Source of the DNA: Mycobacterium sp.
Lineage (GTDB): Bacteria > Actinomycetota > Actinomycetes > Mycobacteriales > Mycobacteriaceae
Length of the DNA: 64,000 nt
Assembly (NCBI GenBank): GCA_016197405.1
Contig: JACPVR010000007.1
Location: 186,001 to 250,000 of the forward strand
Reading direction: 5' to 3'
The number at the start of each line of letters is the position of its first letter. The first letter of the stretch is position 1. The translations under genes and the position numbers were made by a program. Shown piece after piece: positions 8,095 through 16,068 of this stretch. The notes beneath the pieces were generated by a model, which was not told the origin of the DNA, searched no databases, and was given only the letters and a program-made list of their open reading frames with translations.

Positions 8095-9426
8095 TCAGTG
8101 GTGCACAAGCACTTTGGCGTCGCCGTCGGCGGCCTGTCCGAGCTTGTCGGTGGGCACGTCCTTGGTCTCCGGCGCGGTCAGTGCCGCACCGGCGGCGATC
8201 AGGCAGACGACCGCGGTGAAGATGCTGATCACCACCCAGCCGCCTTCCCGGACACCGCCGAGGGCCGTGACGATCGAGGGTGCGAAGCCGGCGACCAGGA
8301 AGCCCAGCTGGGTGCCGATCGCGACACCGGAGAACCGCACCTGGGTGCTGAACATCTCCCCGTAGAACGACGGCCAGACGGCGTTGGCCGCGGCGTAGCC
8401 GAACGAGAAGGTGACCACTGCGAGGGCGAACGTCAGCAGGTGGTTGCCCTGGCTCATCGAGAGCATGTAGAAGGGCATCATCACCGCCGAGGACAGCGCA
8501 CCGTAGATGAAGACCGGCTTGCGGCCGATGCGGTCGGCGAGCTTGCCGAACAGCGGCTGGGTGAACAGGGCGAAGACGTTGGCCACCACCACGAGCCACA
8601 GGGTCAGGTCGGCGTCGAGTCCGACCTTCTTGCCATAGGCCAGTGCGAGGTTGGCGAAAACCGTTGACACAGCGGCGATGAAGGCGCAGAAGATGACGCG
8701 CAGCACGTCGCGCCAGTGGTTGCGCAGCAGCGGCAGCAGCGGAACGCGGGCCAGTGTGCCTGCCGCCTTGGCCTCGGTGAATTCGGGTGTCTCGTGCAGT
8801 TGGCGCCGGATGAAGTAGGCGACGACCACGACGACGGCCGAGAACCAGAACGGTACGCGCCAGCCCCAGCTGTACTTGTCCTCGTCAGGCAGCGCCATGA
8901 AGGGGATGAGCACCAGCGAGGCCAGGATCAGCCCGCCCTGTGTTCCGGTCAGGGTCCACGATGTATAGAACGCCCGCTGGTTGTCGGGGGAGTGTTCCAG
9001 CGTCAGGGAACTCGCCCCGGCCTGCTCGCCGGCCGCCGACAGGCCCTGCATGAGCCGGCACAGCACCAGCAGTCCGGGTGCGGCCCAGCCGATGGTGGCG
9101 AAGGTGGGCAGGCAGCCGATCAGGAATGTCGAGAGCCCCATCAGGACCAGGGTGAACATCAGTACGCGCTGGCGGCCGATGCGGTCACCGAAGTGGCCGA
9201 GGACGAAGGCGCCCACCGGCCGTGCGATGTAGGCGAAGCCGAACGTCGCGAAACTCATCACCAGGGCCGCTTCGTCGCCGGAGGGGAAGAACACCTTCGG
9301 GAAGATCAGCGCGGCCGCGGAGCCGAACAGGAAGAAGTCGTAGTACTCGACGGCGCTGCCCATGAAGCTTGCCAGGGCAGCGCGCCGCGGTGTCCGGGCC
9401 GGAATATCCGGGTGAGTCGTGGTCAC
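8095..9426 (-). CDS. MHS-family MFS transporter, probable aromatic/hydroaromatic acid uptake
   Basis: A 443-residue major facilitator protein with about 12 hydrophobic segments. The start of TM1, GSAVEYYDFFLFGSAAAL, and the TM2-3 loop motif GHFGDRIGRQR are those of the metabolite:H+ symporter group (shikimate, alpha-ketoglutarate and protocatechuate-type carriers). It sits between the quinate/shikimate dehydrogenase gene (42 bp upstream) and pcaH (15 bp downstream) in one transcription unit, so uptake of quinate, shikimate or protocatechuate is the likely job. The exact substrate cannot be read from the sequence. Confidence 0.9.
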   Translation of the reverse strand: MTTTHPDIPARTPRRAALASFMGSAVEYYDFFLFGSAAALIFPKVFFPSGDEAALVMSFATFGFAYIARPVGAFVLGHFGDRIGRQRVLMFTLVLMGLSTFLIGCLPTFATIGWAAPGLLVLCRLMQGLSAAGEQAGASSLTLEHSPDNQRAFYTSWTLTGTQGGLILASLVLIPFMALPDEDKYSWGWRVPFWFSAVVVVVAYFIRRQLHETPEFTEAKAAGTLARVPLLPLLRNHWRDVLRVIFCAFIAAVSTVFANLALAYGKKVGLDADLTLWLVVVANVFALFTQPLFGKLADRIGRKPVFIYGALSSAVMMPFYMLSMSQGNHLLTFALAVVTFSFGYAAANAVWPSFYGEMFSTQVRFSGVAIGTQLGFLVAGFAPSIVTALGGVREGGWVVISIFTAVVCLIAAGAALTAPETKDVPTDKLGQAADGDAKVLVHH

Positions 9427-9468
9427 TGCTGTCTCCTTTGAGTGAATTGTGCGTTGGGCTGTTGGGGT

Positions 9469-10344
9469 TCAGGACGGGTTCGAGACGAGTTCGCGGAAAT
9501 GTGCCGACATCCGGGCGGCGTCCGGGGTGATCCCGGTGATGAGGGCGAAGGCGTCGACCGCTTGGTGGACGGCCATGTGTCCGCCGTCGAGCGTGCGGCA
9601 TCCGGCGGCGCGGGCGGCCTGCAGCAGTGCGGTGTCGAGCGGGCGGTAGACGATGTCGGCGACCCAGAGGCCCGGGTGCAGCAGATCGGTGTCGAAGGCG
9701 ACGCCCGGATGCTCGGCCATGCCGGTCGGGGTGGCGTGCACGACACCGTCGGCGGCGGGCAGCAGCACCGAGATCTTGTCGAACGAGGAGGCCTCGACCC
9801 GGTGCTGCGGGTGGCGCTGGGACATCTCGGCGGCCAGCCGGGCCGCGCGGTCGACGTCGAGGTCGACGACGGTCAGGTGCTCGACACCGATGCGCAGCAG
9901 GGCGTCCCCGACGGCGGCGCCCGCGCCCCCGGCACCGATGAGCACGACGTTGTCGGTGGTCGCGTAGGGCAGGCCTTCGGCGAAGCCGGCCGCGAAACCG
10001 GTGGTGTCGGTGTTGTAGCCGATGGCGTGCTGGCCGCACTTTCCGGTGAAGACGACGGTGTTGACCGCGCCCAGGGCCGCCGCGGCCGGGTCGACGTGGT
10101 CGAGGTGTTCGAGCACCAGCTGCTTGCACGGGTGGGTGATGTTGAGGGCGTTGAAGCCGAGGTCGCGGGCCCAGCTGAGCACTTCGCCGATCCGGGCGGG
10201 GGAGATGTCGAGGGTGGCCAGGTCCACGGTCCGGTACACGTATTCCAGGCTCTGTGCCCTGGCCTCGGCCATGTGCAGCCTGGGCGTCAGGGAGGGCCCG
10301 ACGCCGGTACCGACGAGGCCGACCAGATAGGGATATTTGACCAT
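9469..10344 (-). CDS. Quinate/shikimate dehydrogenase (AroE family), probably NAD-dependent
   Basis: A 291-residue AroE-superfamily enzyme. The substrate-binding Ser/Thr motif GPSLTPRLH, the catalytic Lys in NITHPCKQ and the dinucleotide fold GAGGAGAAV are visible. The second beta strand of the Rossmann fold ends VVDLDVDRAA, with an acidic residue where NADP-dependent AroE proteins carry an Asn-Arg pair, which suggests NAD and therefore catabolic quinate/shikimate oxidation. ATG 10344 follows a GGAAG-like ribosome site; a longer frame would cross the operator region and is unlikely. It is the first gene of the unit that continues into the MHS transporter and pcaHGBC. Confidence 0.88.
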   Translation of the reverse strand: MVKYPYLVGLVGTGVGPSLTPRLHMAEARAQSLEYVYRTVDLATLDISPARIGEVLSWARDLGFNALNITHPCKQLVLEHLDHVDPAAAALGAVNTVVFTGKCGQHAIGYNTDTTGFAAGFAEGLPYATTDNVVLIGAGGAGAAVGDALLRIGVEHLTVVDLDVDRAARLAAEMSQRHPQHRVEASSFDKISVLLPAADGVVHATPTGMAEHPGVAFDTDLLHPGLWVADIVYRPLDTALLQAARAAGCRTLDGGHMAVHQAVDAFALITGITPDAARMSAHFRELVSNPS

Positions 10345-10360
10345 CCGGCCACCCGCTTCC

Positions 10361-10384
10361 TTAATGTACGAACTAGTACGTTCG
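10361..10384 (+). promoter_or_regulatory. Operator-like site upstream of the quinate/shikimate dehydrogenase gene
   Basis: The sequence starts TTAATGTACGAAC, continues TAGTAC and ends GTTCG; CGAAC-N6-GTTCG is an inverted repeat. It lies 17 bp upstream of the dehydrogenase start codon. Eighteen of its 24 bases match a site at 11171-11194 on the other side of the TetR gene, read on the minus strand. Confidence 0.65.
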
Positions 10385-10418
10385 CAAAAGTGAAGCATTG
10401 TGGGCGCCGTCGCGTCAA

Positions 10419-10451
10419 GGGGTGATTGTGATCCGGGTCTCTGATCACCCC
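10419..10451 (-). terminator. Hairpin between the TetR gene and the quinate/shikimate dehydrogenase gene
   Basis: An 8-bp perfect inverted repeat GGGGTGAT (10419-10426) / ATCACCCC (10444-10451) lies just past the TetR stop. A second small dyad CCCCT/AGGGG overlaps its right arm. It could end TetR transcription before the next promoter, but there is no clear U-tract, so it is a candidate only. Confidence 0.35.
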
Positions 10452-10476
10452 CTCATCAGGGGAGGGTGACGGGGAA

Positions 10477-11160
10477 TTACGGCTTGGTGGTGAGCCAGCC
10501 GACCACGACATCGCCGATCATCCGGCGCTGATGCGCGCGCTGCGAGGTCTCGGTGAAGTCGACGCCGAACAGGAAGCCGAAGGTGTAGCGGTTGGCGACC
10601 TGGAAAACGCAATACGAGCTGATCACGATGTGTACGTCCAGGGCGTCGACGTCGTCGCGGAACACCCGGGCGGCCCGGCCGTCGCGCAGGATCTCGTCGA
10701 GCAACGACGTGGCCGGTACCGAGAGTTCGCGCAGCGAGTCCAGCCGCGCGATGAACTCGCCGCGGTGGATGTTCTCGATCGAGACCAGCCGGATGAACGC
10801 GTCATGGGCGATGTGGTGGTCGAAGGTGACCTCGGCCAGCCGCCGGATCGCCTCCACCGGATCGCTGTGGTCGACCCGCAGCTTCTGCTCGGCATCGCGG
10901 ATACCGCGGTAGGCGTTCTCCAGAACCGCCAGGTAGAGCTGCTCTTTGCCGCCGAAGTAGTAGTAGATCATCCGCTTGGTGGTACGCGTGCGTTCGGCGA
11001 TCTCGTCGACGCGGGCGCCCGAATAACCGGATTCGGCGAAGACCTCGGTGGCAACGGCCAGCAGTTCGGCGCGGGTGCGTTCGGCATCGCGCTGCAGTTC
11101 GGCTTTCGGCTTGGCGGCCACGCCGGGCAGCTTACTGGCCGCCGGGCCGGATGGCCGCAA
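10477..11160 (-). CDS. TetR-family regulator of the quinate/shikimate-pca genes
   Basis: A 227-residue TetR-type protein. The N-terminal helix-turn-helix runs roughly from residue 25 to 75 (ATEVFAESGYSGARVDEIAER, ending RMIYYYFGGKEQL), followed by a helical ligand-binding domain. I used the TTG at 11160 because a GGAAGAG site lies just upstream; a GTG 13 codons in is an alternative. It separates the leftward dehydrogenase-transporter-pca unit from the rightward dehydratase genes, and similar operator sequences stand at both promoters, so it probably represses both. The inducer is likely a hydroaromatic acid or protocatechuate, by inference only. Confidence 0.85.
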   Translation of the reverse strand: MRPSGPAASKLPGVAAKPKAELQRDAERTRAELLAVATEVFAESGYSGARVDEIAERTRTTKRMIYYYFGGKEQLYLAVLENAYRGIRDAEQKLRVDHSDPVEAIRRLAEVTFDHHIAHDAFIRLVSIENIHRGEFIARLDSLRELSVPATSLLDEILRDGRAARVFRDDVDALDVHIVISSYCVFQVANRYTFGFLFGVDFTETSQRAHQRRMIGDVVVGWLTTKP

Positions 11161-11170
11161 CTCTTCCCAT

Positions 11171-11194
11171 GGAATTAACTAATTGGTACATTAA
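11171..11194 (-). promoter_or_regulatory. Operator-like site between the TetR gene and the dehydroshikimate dehydratase gene
   Basis: On the minus strand it reads TTAATGTACCAAT, then TAGTTAATTCC. It matches the site at 10361-10384 in 18 of 24 positions and is itself bounded by TTAA on both sides (TTAA-N12-TTAA). It occupies almost the whole 40-bp gap between the divergent start codons and should block both promoters when bound. Confidence 0.65.
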
Positions 11195-11200
11195 GCCATC

Positions 11201-12991
11201 ATGAAGACGTCGATCGCGACCGTGTCGCTGTCCGGCTCGCTGGTGGAGAAGTTGCACGCCTGCGCCGCGGCAGGCTTCGACGGCGTCGAGATCTTCGAAC
11301 CCGACCTGATCGCCGGCGACCATTCACCCGAGGAGATCCGGGCGCTGGCAGCCCGGCTCGGGCTGTCCCTGGACCTGTACCAACCGCTGCGCGATCTCGA
11401 AGGCGTCGACGAGGCGATATTCGCCGACAACCTGCGCCGCGCCGGCGCCACCTTCGCCACCGCGCAACGCCTGGGCATCGGCACGGTGCTGGTGTGCAGC
11501 AATGTCGCGACCGCAACCATTGACTCCGACGAGGTCTCGGCCGACCAACTGCGCCGCATCGGCGAGCTGGCGCAGGACTACGACATCCGGATCGCCTTCG
11601 AAGCGCTGGCCTGGGGCCGCTACGTCGACGACTACCGGCGCGCCTGGCGCATCGTGGAACTGGCCGACCACCCGGCCGTCGGGGTGTGCCTGGACAGCTT
11701 CCATGTGCTCTCCCGGGGCCACGACCCGGCGGCCATCGCCGACATTCCCGGCGAGAAGATCTTCTACCTGCAGCTGGCCGACGCGCCCGCCCTGAGCATG
11801 GACGTGCTGTCCTGGAGCAGGCATCACCGGCTGTTCCCCGGCGAGGGCGCCTTCGACCTCACCGGTTTCGTCGGATACGTCCTGGCCGCCGGCTACACCG
11901 GACCGCTGTCGCTGGAGGTCTTCAACGACACCTTCCGCCAGACCGACCCCGGCCGCACCGCCGTGCACGCCCTGCGCTCCCTGCTGTGGCTGCAGGACAA
12001 GCTCGCCCTCACCCCGATGACACAAGCCAAACCCCCGACCGGTTTCGACTTCGTCGAACTCAAGGCCGAGGACACCAGCGAGGTGGAGGTCCTGCTGTCC
12101 CAGCTGGGCTTCACCCCGCACGGCAGGCACCGCAGCAAGCCGGTTTCCCTGTGGACCGCGGGTGATGCGCGCGTCGTGCTCAACGAACAGCAGGCCCGCG
12201 ACGAACAGCCGCACGTGGCGGCCCTCGGGCTGCAGGTGCCCGACGCCGACGCCACCTCACGCCGAGCCGCCGACCTGATGGCACCGGTGGCCTACCGGCG
12301 CACCTACGCCGCCGAGCAGCCGTTCGGCGCCGCGGTCGCCCCCGACGGCACCGAGATCTTCTGGGTCACCGAACCGGCGGGCGGGGTGCCGTCCTGGGTC
12401 GACGAGTTCGAGGGCGGGATCGGTGCCTGCCCCACCCCGGTGTACGCCATCGACCACGTCAACCTCAGCCAGCCCTGGCAGACCGCCGAAGACGCGGTGC
12501 TCTTCCTGACCAGCGTGTTCGGTCTGCAGACCGAGGCGCCCACCGAGGTACCCGGGCCCACCGGCCTGGTCCGCAGCCAGGTGCTGCGCACCGCCGACGG
12601 TGCCGTCCGGATACCGCTGAACGTGGCGCCGCACGTGCTCGACGGCGCGAGCCTGCCGCAGCACGTCGCCTTCGCCTGCTCCGATGTCATCGCGCTGGCG
12701 CGCACCGCCCGGGCCGCCGGCCTGACGTTCCTGGCGGTGCCGGACAACTACTACGACTACCTGGTCGGGCGGTTCGGCCTCGACGAGGACTATGTCGCGC
12801 AGCTGCGCGAGCTCGACCTGCTCTACGACCGCTGCGCCTCGGGGCATTTCGTGCACTTCTACACCCGCACGGTCGGCGAGGTGTTCTTCGAGTTCACGCA
12901 GCGTTTCGGCCACTACGACGGGTACGGCGTCGACAACGCGCCGGTGCGCCTGGCCGCGCAGCGCGGGCACGTCGGTACCTTACGAAGGTGA
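11201..12991 (+). CDS. qsuB: 3-dehydroshikimate dehydratase with C-terminal HPPD-like VOC domain
   Basis: A 596-residue two-domain protein. Residues 1 to about 270 form an AP-endonuclease-like TIM barrel with the metal ligands of bacterial 3-dehydroshikimate dehydratases at Glu134 (AFEALAWG), Asp165 (CLDSFHV), Gln191 (YLQLAD) and Glu239 (LSLEVFND). It converts 3-dehydroshikimate to protocatechuate, which feeds pcaGH. Residues from about 285 to 596 resemble 4-hydroxyphenylpyruvate dioxygenase (vicinal-oxygen-chelate fold) and keep candidate iron ligands: His in IDHVNL, His in PQHVAF and Glu in FFEFTQR. It may be annotated simply as a sugar phosphate isomerase or HPPD. ATG 11201 is six bases after the operator. 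Its stop overlaps the aroQ GTG. Confidence 0.92.
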   Translation: MKTSIATVSLSGSLVEKLHACAAAGFDGVEIFEPDLIAGDHSPEEIRALAARLGLSLDLYQPLRDLEGVDEAIFADNLRRAGATFATAQRLGIGTVLVCSNVATATIDSDEVSADQLRRIGELAQDYDIRIAFEALAWGRYVDDYRRAWRIVELADHPAVGVCLDSFHVLSRGHDPAAIADIPGEKIFYLQLADAPALSMDVLSWSRHHRLFPGEGAFDLTGFVGYVLAAGYTGPLSLEVFNDTFRQTDPGRTAVHALRSLLWLQDKLALTPMTQAKPPTGFDFVELKAEDTSEVEVLLSQLGFTPHGRHRSKPVSLWTAGDARVVLNEQQARDEQPHVAALGLQVPDADATSRRAADLMAPVAYRRTYAAEQPFGAAVAPDGTEIFWVTEPAGGVPSWVDEFEGGIGACPTPVYAIDHVNLSQPWQTAEDAVLFLTSVFGLQTEAPTEVPGPTGLVRSQVLRTADGAVRIPLNVAPHVLDGASLPQHVAFACSDVIALARTARAAGLTFLAVPDNYYDYLVGRFGLDEDYVAQLRELDLLYDRCASGHFVHFYTRTVGEVFFEFTQRFGHYDGYGVDNAPVRLAAQRGHVGTLRR

Positions 12992-13428
12992 CCGAACGCC
13001 GCCTGCTCCTCGTCAACGGGCCCAACCTGAACCTGCTCGGTACCAGGCAGCCCGAGATCTACGGATCGACCACTCTGGCCCAGATCGAGAGCGCGGTCCG
13101 CGACGTGGCCGCCGAGTTCGGCTTCGGTGTCCGCGCAGTGCAGAGCAACCACGAGGGTGAGCTGATCGACGCCATCCACGGCGCCCGCGCCGACTGCCAG
13201 GGCATCGTCATCAACCCCGCGGCCTACAGCCACACCTCGATCGCCATCGCCGACGCGCTGACGGCCGTCGAGCTGCCCGTCGCCGAGGTGCACCTGAGCA
13301 ATATCGCGCGCCGGGAGCCGTTCCGGCATCACTCCTACGTCTCGGCGGTCGCCGAGACGATCATCGCCGGCGCCGGCCCGCAGGGCTACGAGTTCGCCGT
13401 GCGGTATCTGGCGGGCAGGCTGGCGTGA
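12988..13428 (+). CDS. aroQ: Type II 3-dehydroquinate dehydratase (catabolic copy)
   Basis: A 146-residue type II dehydroquinase. The N-terminal [17 protein letters not shown] carries the catalytic Tyr at residue 25, followed by [12 protein letters not shown] and the substrate-binding EVHLSN. It interconverts 3-dehydroquinate and 3-dehydroshikimate. Its place behind the dehydroshikimate dehydratase suggests a catabolic role in quinate use. I expect a separate biosynthetic copy elsewhere, as in other mycobacteria, but cannot see one here. The GTG overlaps the upstream stop (GTGA) and also sits six bases after TACCTT (12976-12981), so a leaderless transcript from inside the upstream gene is possible. 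Confidence 0.94.
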   Translation: MTERRLLLVNGPNLNLLGTRQPEIYGSTTLAQIESAVRDVAAEFGFGVRAVQSNHEGELIDAIHGARADCQGIVINPAAYSHTSIAIADALTAVELPVAEVHLSNIARREPFRHHSYVSAVAETIIAGAGPQGYEFAVRYLAGRLA

Positions 13429-13817
13429 CACCGGCGGTCGTCCGGTTCGCCGGCTACCTGGTCACCCTGGAGGGGCTGTGCGCGCTGGTCGCCGCCGCGG
13501 TCTTCGTGATCCGCGGACTGGAAGGCGCCGATCAGCACATCGTCAACGGCTGGGGTAACGCGATCTGGTTCGGCATCATGGGTGCCGCGGTGCTCTCGGC
13601 GGGCTGGGGCCTGACGGTGGGCCGGCGCTGGGGACGCGGTATCGCCGTCTTCGCCAACCTGCTGCTGCTGGGAGTGGCCTGGTACATCAGCAGCTCCGAG
13701 CAACCGTTCTACGCCGTCGCGGTCGCCGCAGCGGCGCTGGTGACGCTCGGACTTCTATTCAGTCCCGCTGCGGTGCAATGGGTTTCGCGCACCGACGAAA
13801 CCCTGCACGACGACTAG
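13425..13817 (+). CDS. Small four-helix integral membrane protein
   Basis: A 130-residue protein with about four hydrophobic segments (roughly residues 8-30, 45-63, 70-90 and 97-118) and short polar loops; no catalytic motif is visible. The GTG at 13425 overlaps the aroQ stop. The 3' end overlaps the convergent GNAT gene by four bases. By position it corresponds to the membrane protein next to the GNAT gene in the M. tuberculosis Rv3217c-Rv3216 pair, as I recall it, so it probably belongs to the conserved core and not the catabolic island. Function unknown. Confidence 0.8.
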   Translation: MTPAVVRFAGYLVTLEGLCALVAAAVFVIRGLEGADQHIVNGWGNAIWFGIMGAAVLSAGWGLTVGRRWGRGIAVFANLLLLGVAWYISSSEQPFYAVAVAAAALVTLGLLFSPAAVQWVSRTDETLHDD

Positions 13818-14293
13818 CCGCGCGCCAGCTCGGTGAGTTCGGCACCGGAGACCCGGTAGGTGGTCCATTCGGTCTGCGGTTTGCCGCCGACGGCGTCATA
13901 GAGAGCTATGGCGTTGACGTTCCAGTTCAGCACCGCCCAGGACAGCCGCGAATAGCCGTTGTCGACGCATTCGGCGGCCAGTGCAGACAACAGTCCCCGC
14001 GCCAGCCCGTGTCGGCGGAAATCCGGCCGCACATAGAGGTCTTCGAGATAGATGCCCGCGACGCCGTCCCAGGTGGAGAAGTTCAGGAACCACAGCGCCG
14101 TCGCGGCCACCGTGCCGTTGACCTCGGCGACATGTGCGTGCGCGATGGGGTGCTCGCCGAAAAGCGCCGTGCCGATCTGTGTTTCGGTGACGGTGCATTC
14201 CTCGGATGCCTTCTCGAACGCCGCGAGTTCGTGGATCATCGCGGTGATCGCGATCTCGTCGCCGGGTACCGCCCGCCGGATGTGCGTGGTCAT
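13814..14293 (-). CDS. GNAT-family N-acetyltransferase
   Basis: A 159-residue GNAT protein resembling the diamine (spermidine/spermine) acetyltransferase group. The acetyl-CoA-binding motif is LYVRPDFRRHGLARGL, preceded by the family sequence GIYLEDLYV and followed by LSWAVLNWNVNAIALYDAVGG. It overlaps entC by four bases (ATGA), making it the third gene of gpm2-like-entC-GNAT. The substrate is not predictable; small amines are typical of this subgroup. Confidence 0.87.
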   Translation of the reverse strand: MTTHIRRAVPGDEIAITAMIHELAAFEKASEECTVTETQIGTALFGEHPIAHAHVAEVNGTVAATALWFLNFSTWDGVAGIYLEDLYVRPDFRRHGLARGLLSALAAECVDNGYSRLSWAVLNWNVNAIALYDAVGGKPQTEWTTYRVSGAELTELARG

Positions 14294-15396
14294 CGTCGCA
14301 TCAACTCCCCATTGCCCAGTCCGGTCAGGATCGTCCGGAATTTAGTCGTCGTCTCGTCGAGTTCGTCATCGGGATCGGATTCGGCGACGATCCCGCCGCC
14401 GGAATGCGCCACCGCGCGCCTGCGGTCGGCCGACAGCTCGGCGCACCTGATCGCCACCACCCAGCGTCCGTCGCCGGCGGCGTCGCACCAGCCGACAGCA
14501 CCGGCATAGAACCCGCGGTCGCCTTCGAGTTCGGTGATCAGCGCCGTGGCGGCACGCGTCGGGACCCCACCCACGGCGGGTGTCGGGTGCAGCGCCAGCG
14601 CCAGGTCCAGTGCCGTGGTGGCCGGATCCCGCAGCCGCCCGGTGATCGGTGTGCCCAGGTGCCACAACGCGTCGGTGCGGTGCAGTTCGGGCTGCGCGGC
14701 GATGTGCAGGTCTGCGCACAGCGGGCCCAGTGCGCCCGCCATCACGTCGATGACGAGCTGATGCTCGTGCCGGTTCTTGGCCGACTCGGCCAGTGCGGCG
14801 GCGTTGGCCGCGTCGGTGGCCGGGTCGTCCGAGCGCGGTGCCGACCCGGCGAACGGCCGGCAGGTCACCCGGTCGCCGGTCCGTTCGACCAGCAGCTCGG
14901 GGCTCGCGCCGACCAGGACCGATCCGCGGTGGGCGGCACCGGCGGGGGACAGGTCCACCAGGAACGGGTAGGCGGCCGGCCCGGCGGCCATCAACCGGCC
15001 CAGCACGGCTCGGGCGTCCCATGGCTGCTCGGCGGACAGTTCCACGGCCCGCGCCAGCACCACCTTCTGCAATGTGCTGCCCGGTGCGGTGAGCCGGCGT
15101 ACCGCCTCGGCGACCCGCGCCCGGTGTTCCTGCGCGCTGGGCCTGCTCGCGCTGACCCGGGCGACCGGTGCGGGCCCGATCGGCCAGCCGGGCAGCTTCG
15201 CGGTGAACGTCAGCTCCTGCGGGGCGTGCAACGCGGCAGCCGTGTCGAGGTCGAAGGGCAACGCGCCCACAATGATTCGGGCATCACCGGAGCGCAACGC
15301 GGCGGCCGCGGCGGCCGGGTCGCTGTACCCGGCGGCGATACCCTCGGCCAGTACGGCACCGGCGGGGCCGCCCAGCGCGAAGGACGGTTCGGTCAC
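14290..15396 (-). CDS. entC: Isochorismate synthase
   Basis: A 368-residue chorismate-utilising enzyme. The family segments LQKVVLARAVEL, VLVGASPELLVER, CRPFAGSAPR, NRHEHQLVIDVM and GVPTRAATALI can all be read, and the C-terminal part (GWCDAAGDGRWVVAIR) matches the chorismate-binding domain. It isomerises chorismate to isochorismate, a precursor for menaquinone or salicylate-type siderophores. The GTG at 15396 overlaps the stop of the upstream phosphatase gene. A much longer upstream open frame exists only because it shadows that gene. Confidence 0.9.
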   Translation of the reverse strand: MTEPSFALGGPAGAVLAEGIAAGYSDPAAAAAALRSGDARIIVGALPFDLDTAAALHAPQELTFTAKLPGWPIGPAPVARVSASRPSAQEHRARVAEAVRRLTAPGSTLQKVVLARAVELSAEQPWDARAVLGRLMAAGPAAYPFLVDLSPAGAAHRGSVLVGASPELLVERTGDRVTCRPFAGSAPRSDDPATDAANAAALAESAKNRHEHQLVIDVMAGALGPLCADLHIAAQPELHRTDALWHLGTPITGRLRDPATTALDLALALHPTPAVGGVPTRAATALITELEGDRGFYAGAVGWCDAAGDGRWVVAIRCAELSADRRRAVAHSGGGIVAESDPDDELDETTTKFRTILTGLGNGELMRR

Positions 15397-16004
15397 GTCG
15401 AGATGACCGGCTCGCGGTGTGCGGTCAGACCCAGTGATTTGAGCTGACGCAGCCCGTACTCGAAACCGCAGACCGCGACCGAAGCCGGACCGAACCCGTA
15501 GCGGGCGCCTTCCCGCAGCGGCTGCTCGACCCAGCGCGTCACCACCGAACGGGAGAAATGCCCGTGCCCGATGAAGACGACATCGCGTTCGCCCATGTGT
15601 TCCAGCGCCAGGTTGATGGCCTGATCGGCCCGCATGCTGACCTGGTCCACCGACTCGCCGCCGGGGCAGCCGTAGGTCCACAGCAGCCAGCCCGGTACGT
15701 CGGTGCGGATATCGCGGGTGGTGCGGCCCTCGTACTCGCCGTAATTCCACTCCGAGAGCACCGATGTCACCTCGTCGACCTTCAGGCCCGCCAATTCGGC
15801 GGTGGCCAGCGCCCGTTTGCGCGGACTGCTGAACACCACCGGGTTGTTCAGCCCCAGGTGTACGAGCGCCAGCGCGGCCAGTCTGGCCTGCTCTCGGCCG
15901 TTGTCGGTCAGGTCCAGATCGGTCGTCGACGTGTGCTGCCCCGACTTCGACCATTCGGTCTCGCCGTGGCGAAGCAGGACCAACCGATGCTCACCGACAC
16001 TCAC
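15393..16004 (-). CDS. Histidine phosphatase superfamily protein (Gpm2-like acid phosphatase)
   Basis: A 203-residue phosphoglycerate-mutase-fold phosphatase. The phosphohistidine motif LVLLRHGETEW is near the N terminus and the second catalytic His is in FIGHGHFSR; RKRALATAELAG supplies the phosphate-binding arginine. The M. tuberculosis relative next to entC was named gpm2 but behaves as a phosphatase (from memory), and this one is also short for a true mutase. It heads the three-gene minus-strand set with entC and the GNAT gene, and its start is divergent from the ParA-like gene. Confidence 0.88.
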   Translation of the reverse strand: MSVGEHRLVLLRHGETEWSKSGQHTSTTDLDLTDNGREQARLAALALVHLGLNNPVVFSSPRKRALATAELAGLKVDEVTSVLSEWNYGEYEGRTTRDIRTDVPGWLLWTYGCPGGESVDQVSMRADQAINLALEHMGERDVVFIGHGHFSRSVVTRWVEQPLREGARYGFGPASVAVCGFEYGLRQLKSLGLTAHREPVIST

Positions 16005-16068
16005 ACCGACCGATTCTGCCCGACGGCCACCCGGGCCGAGTGCGTCTGGTCATGTCAGGATGGGATCC

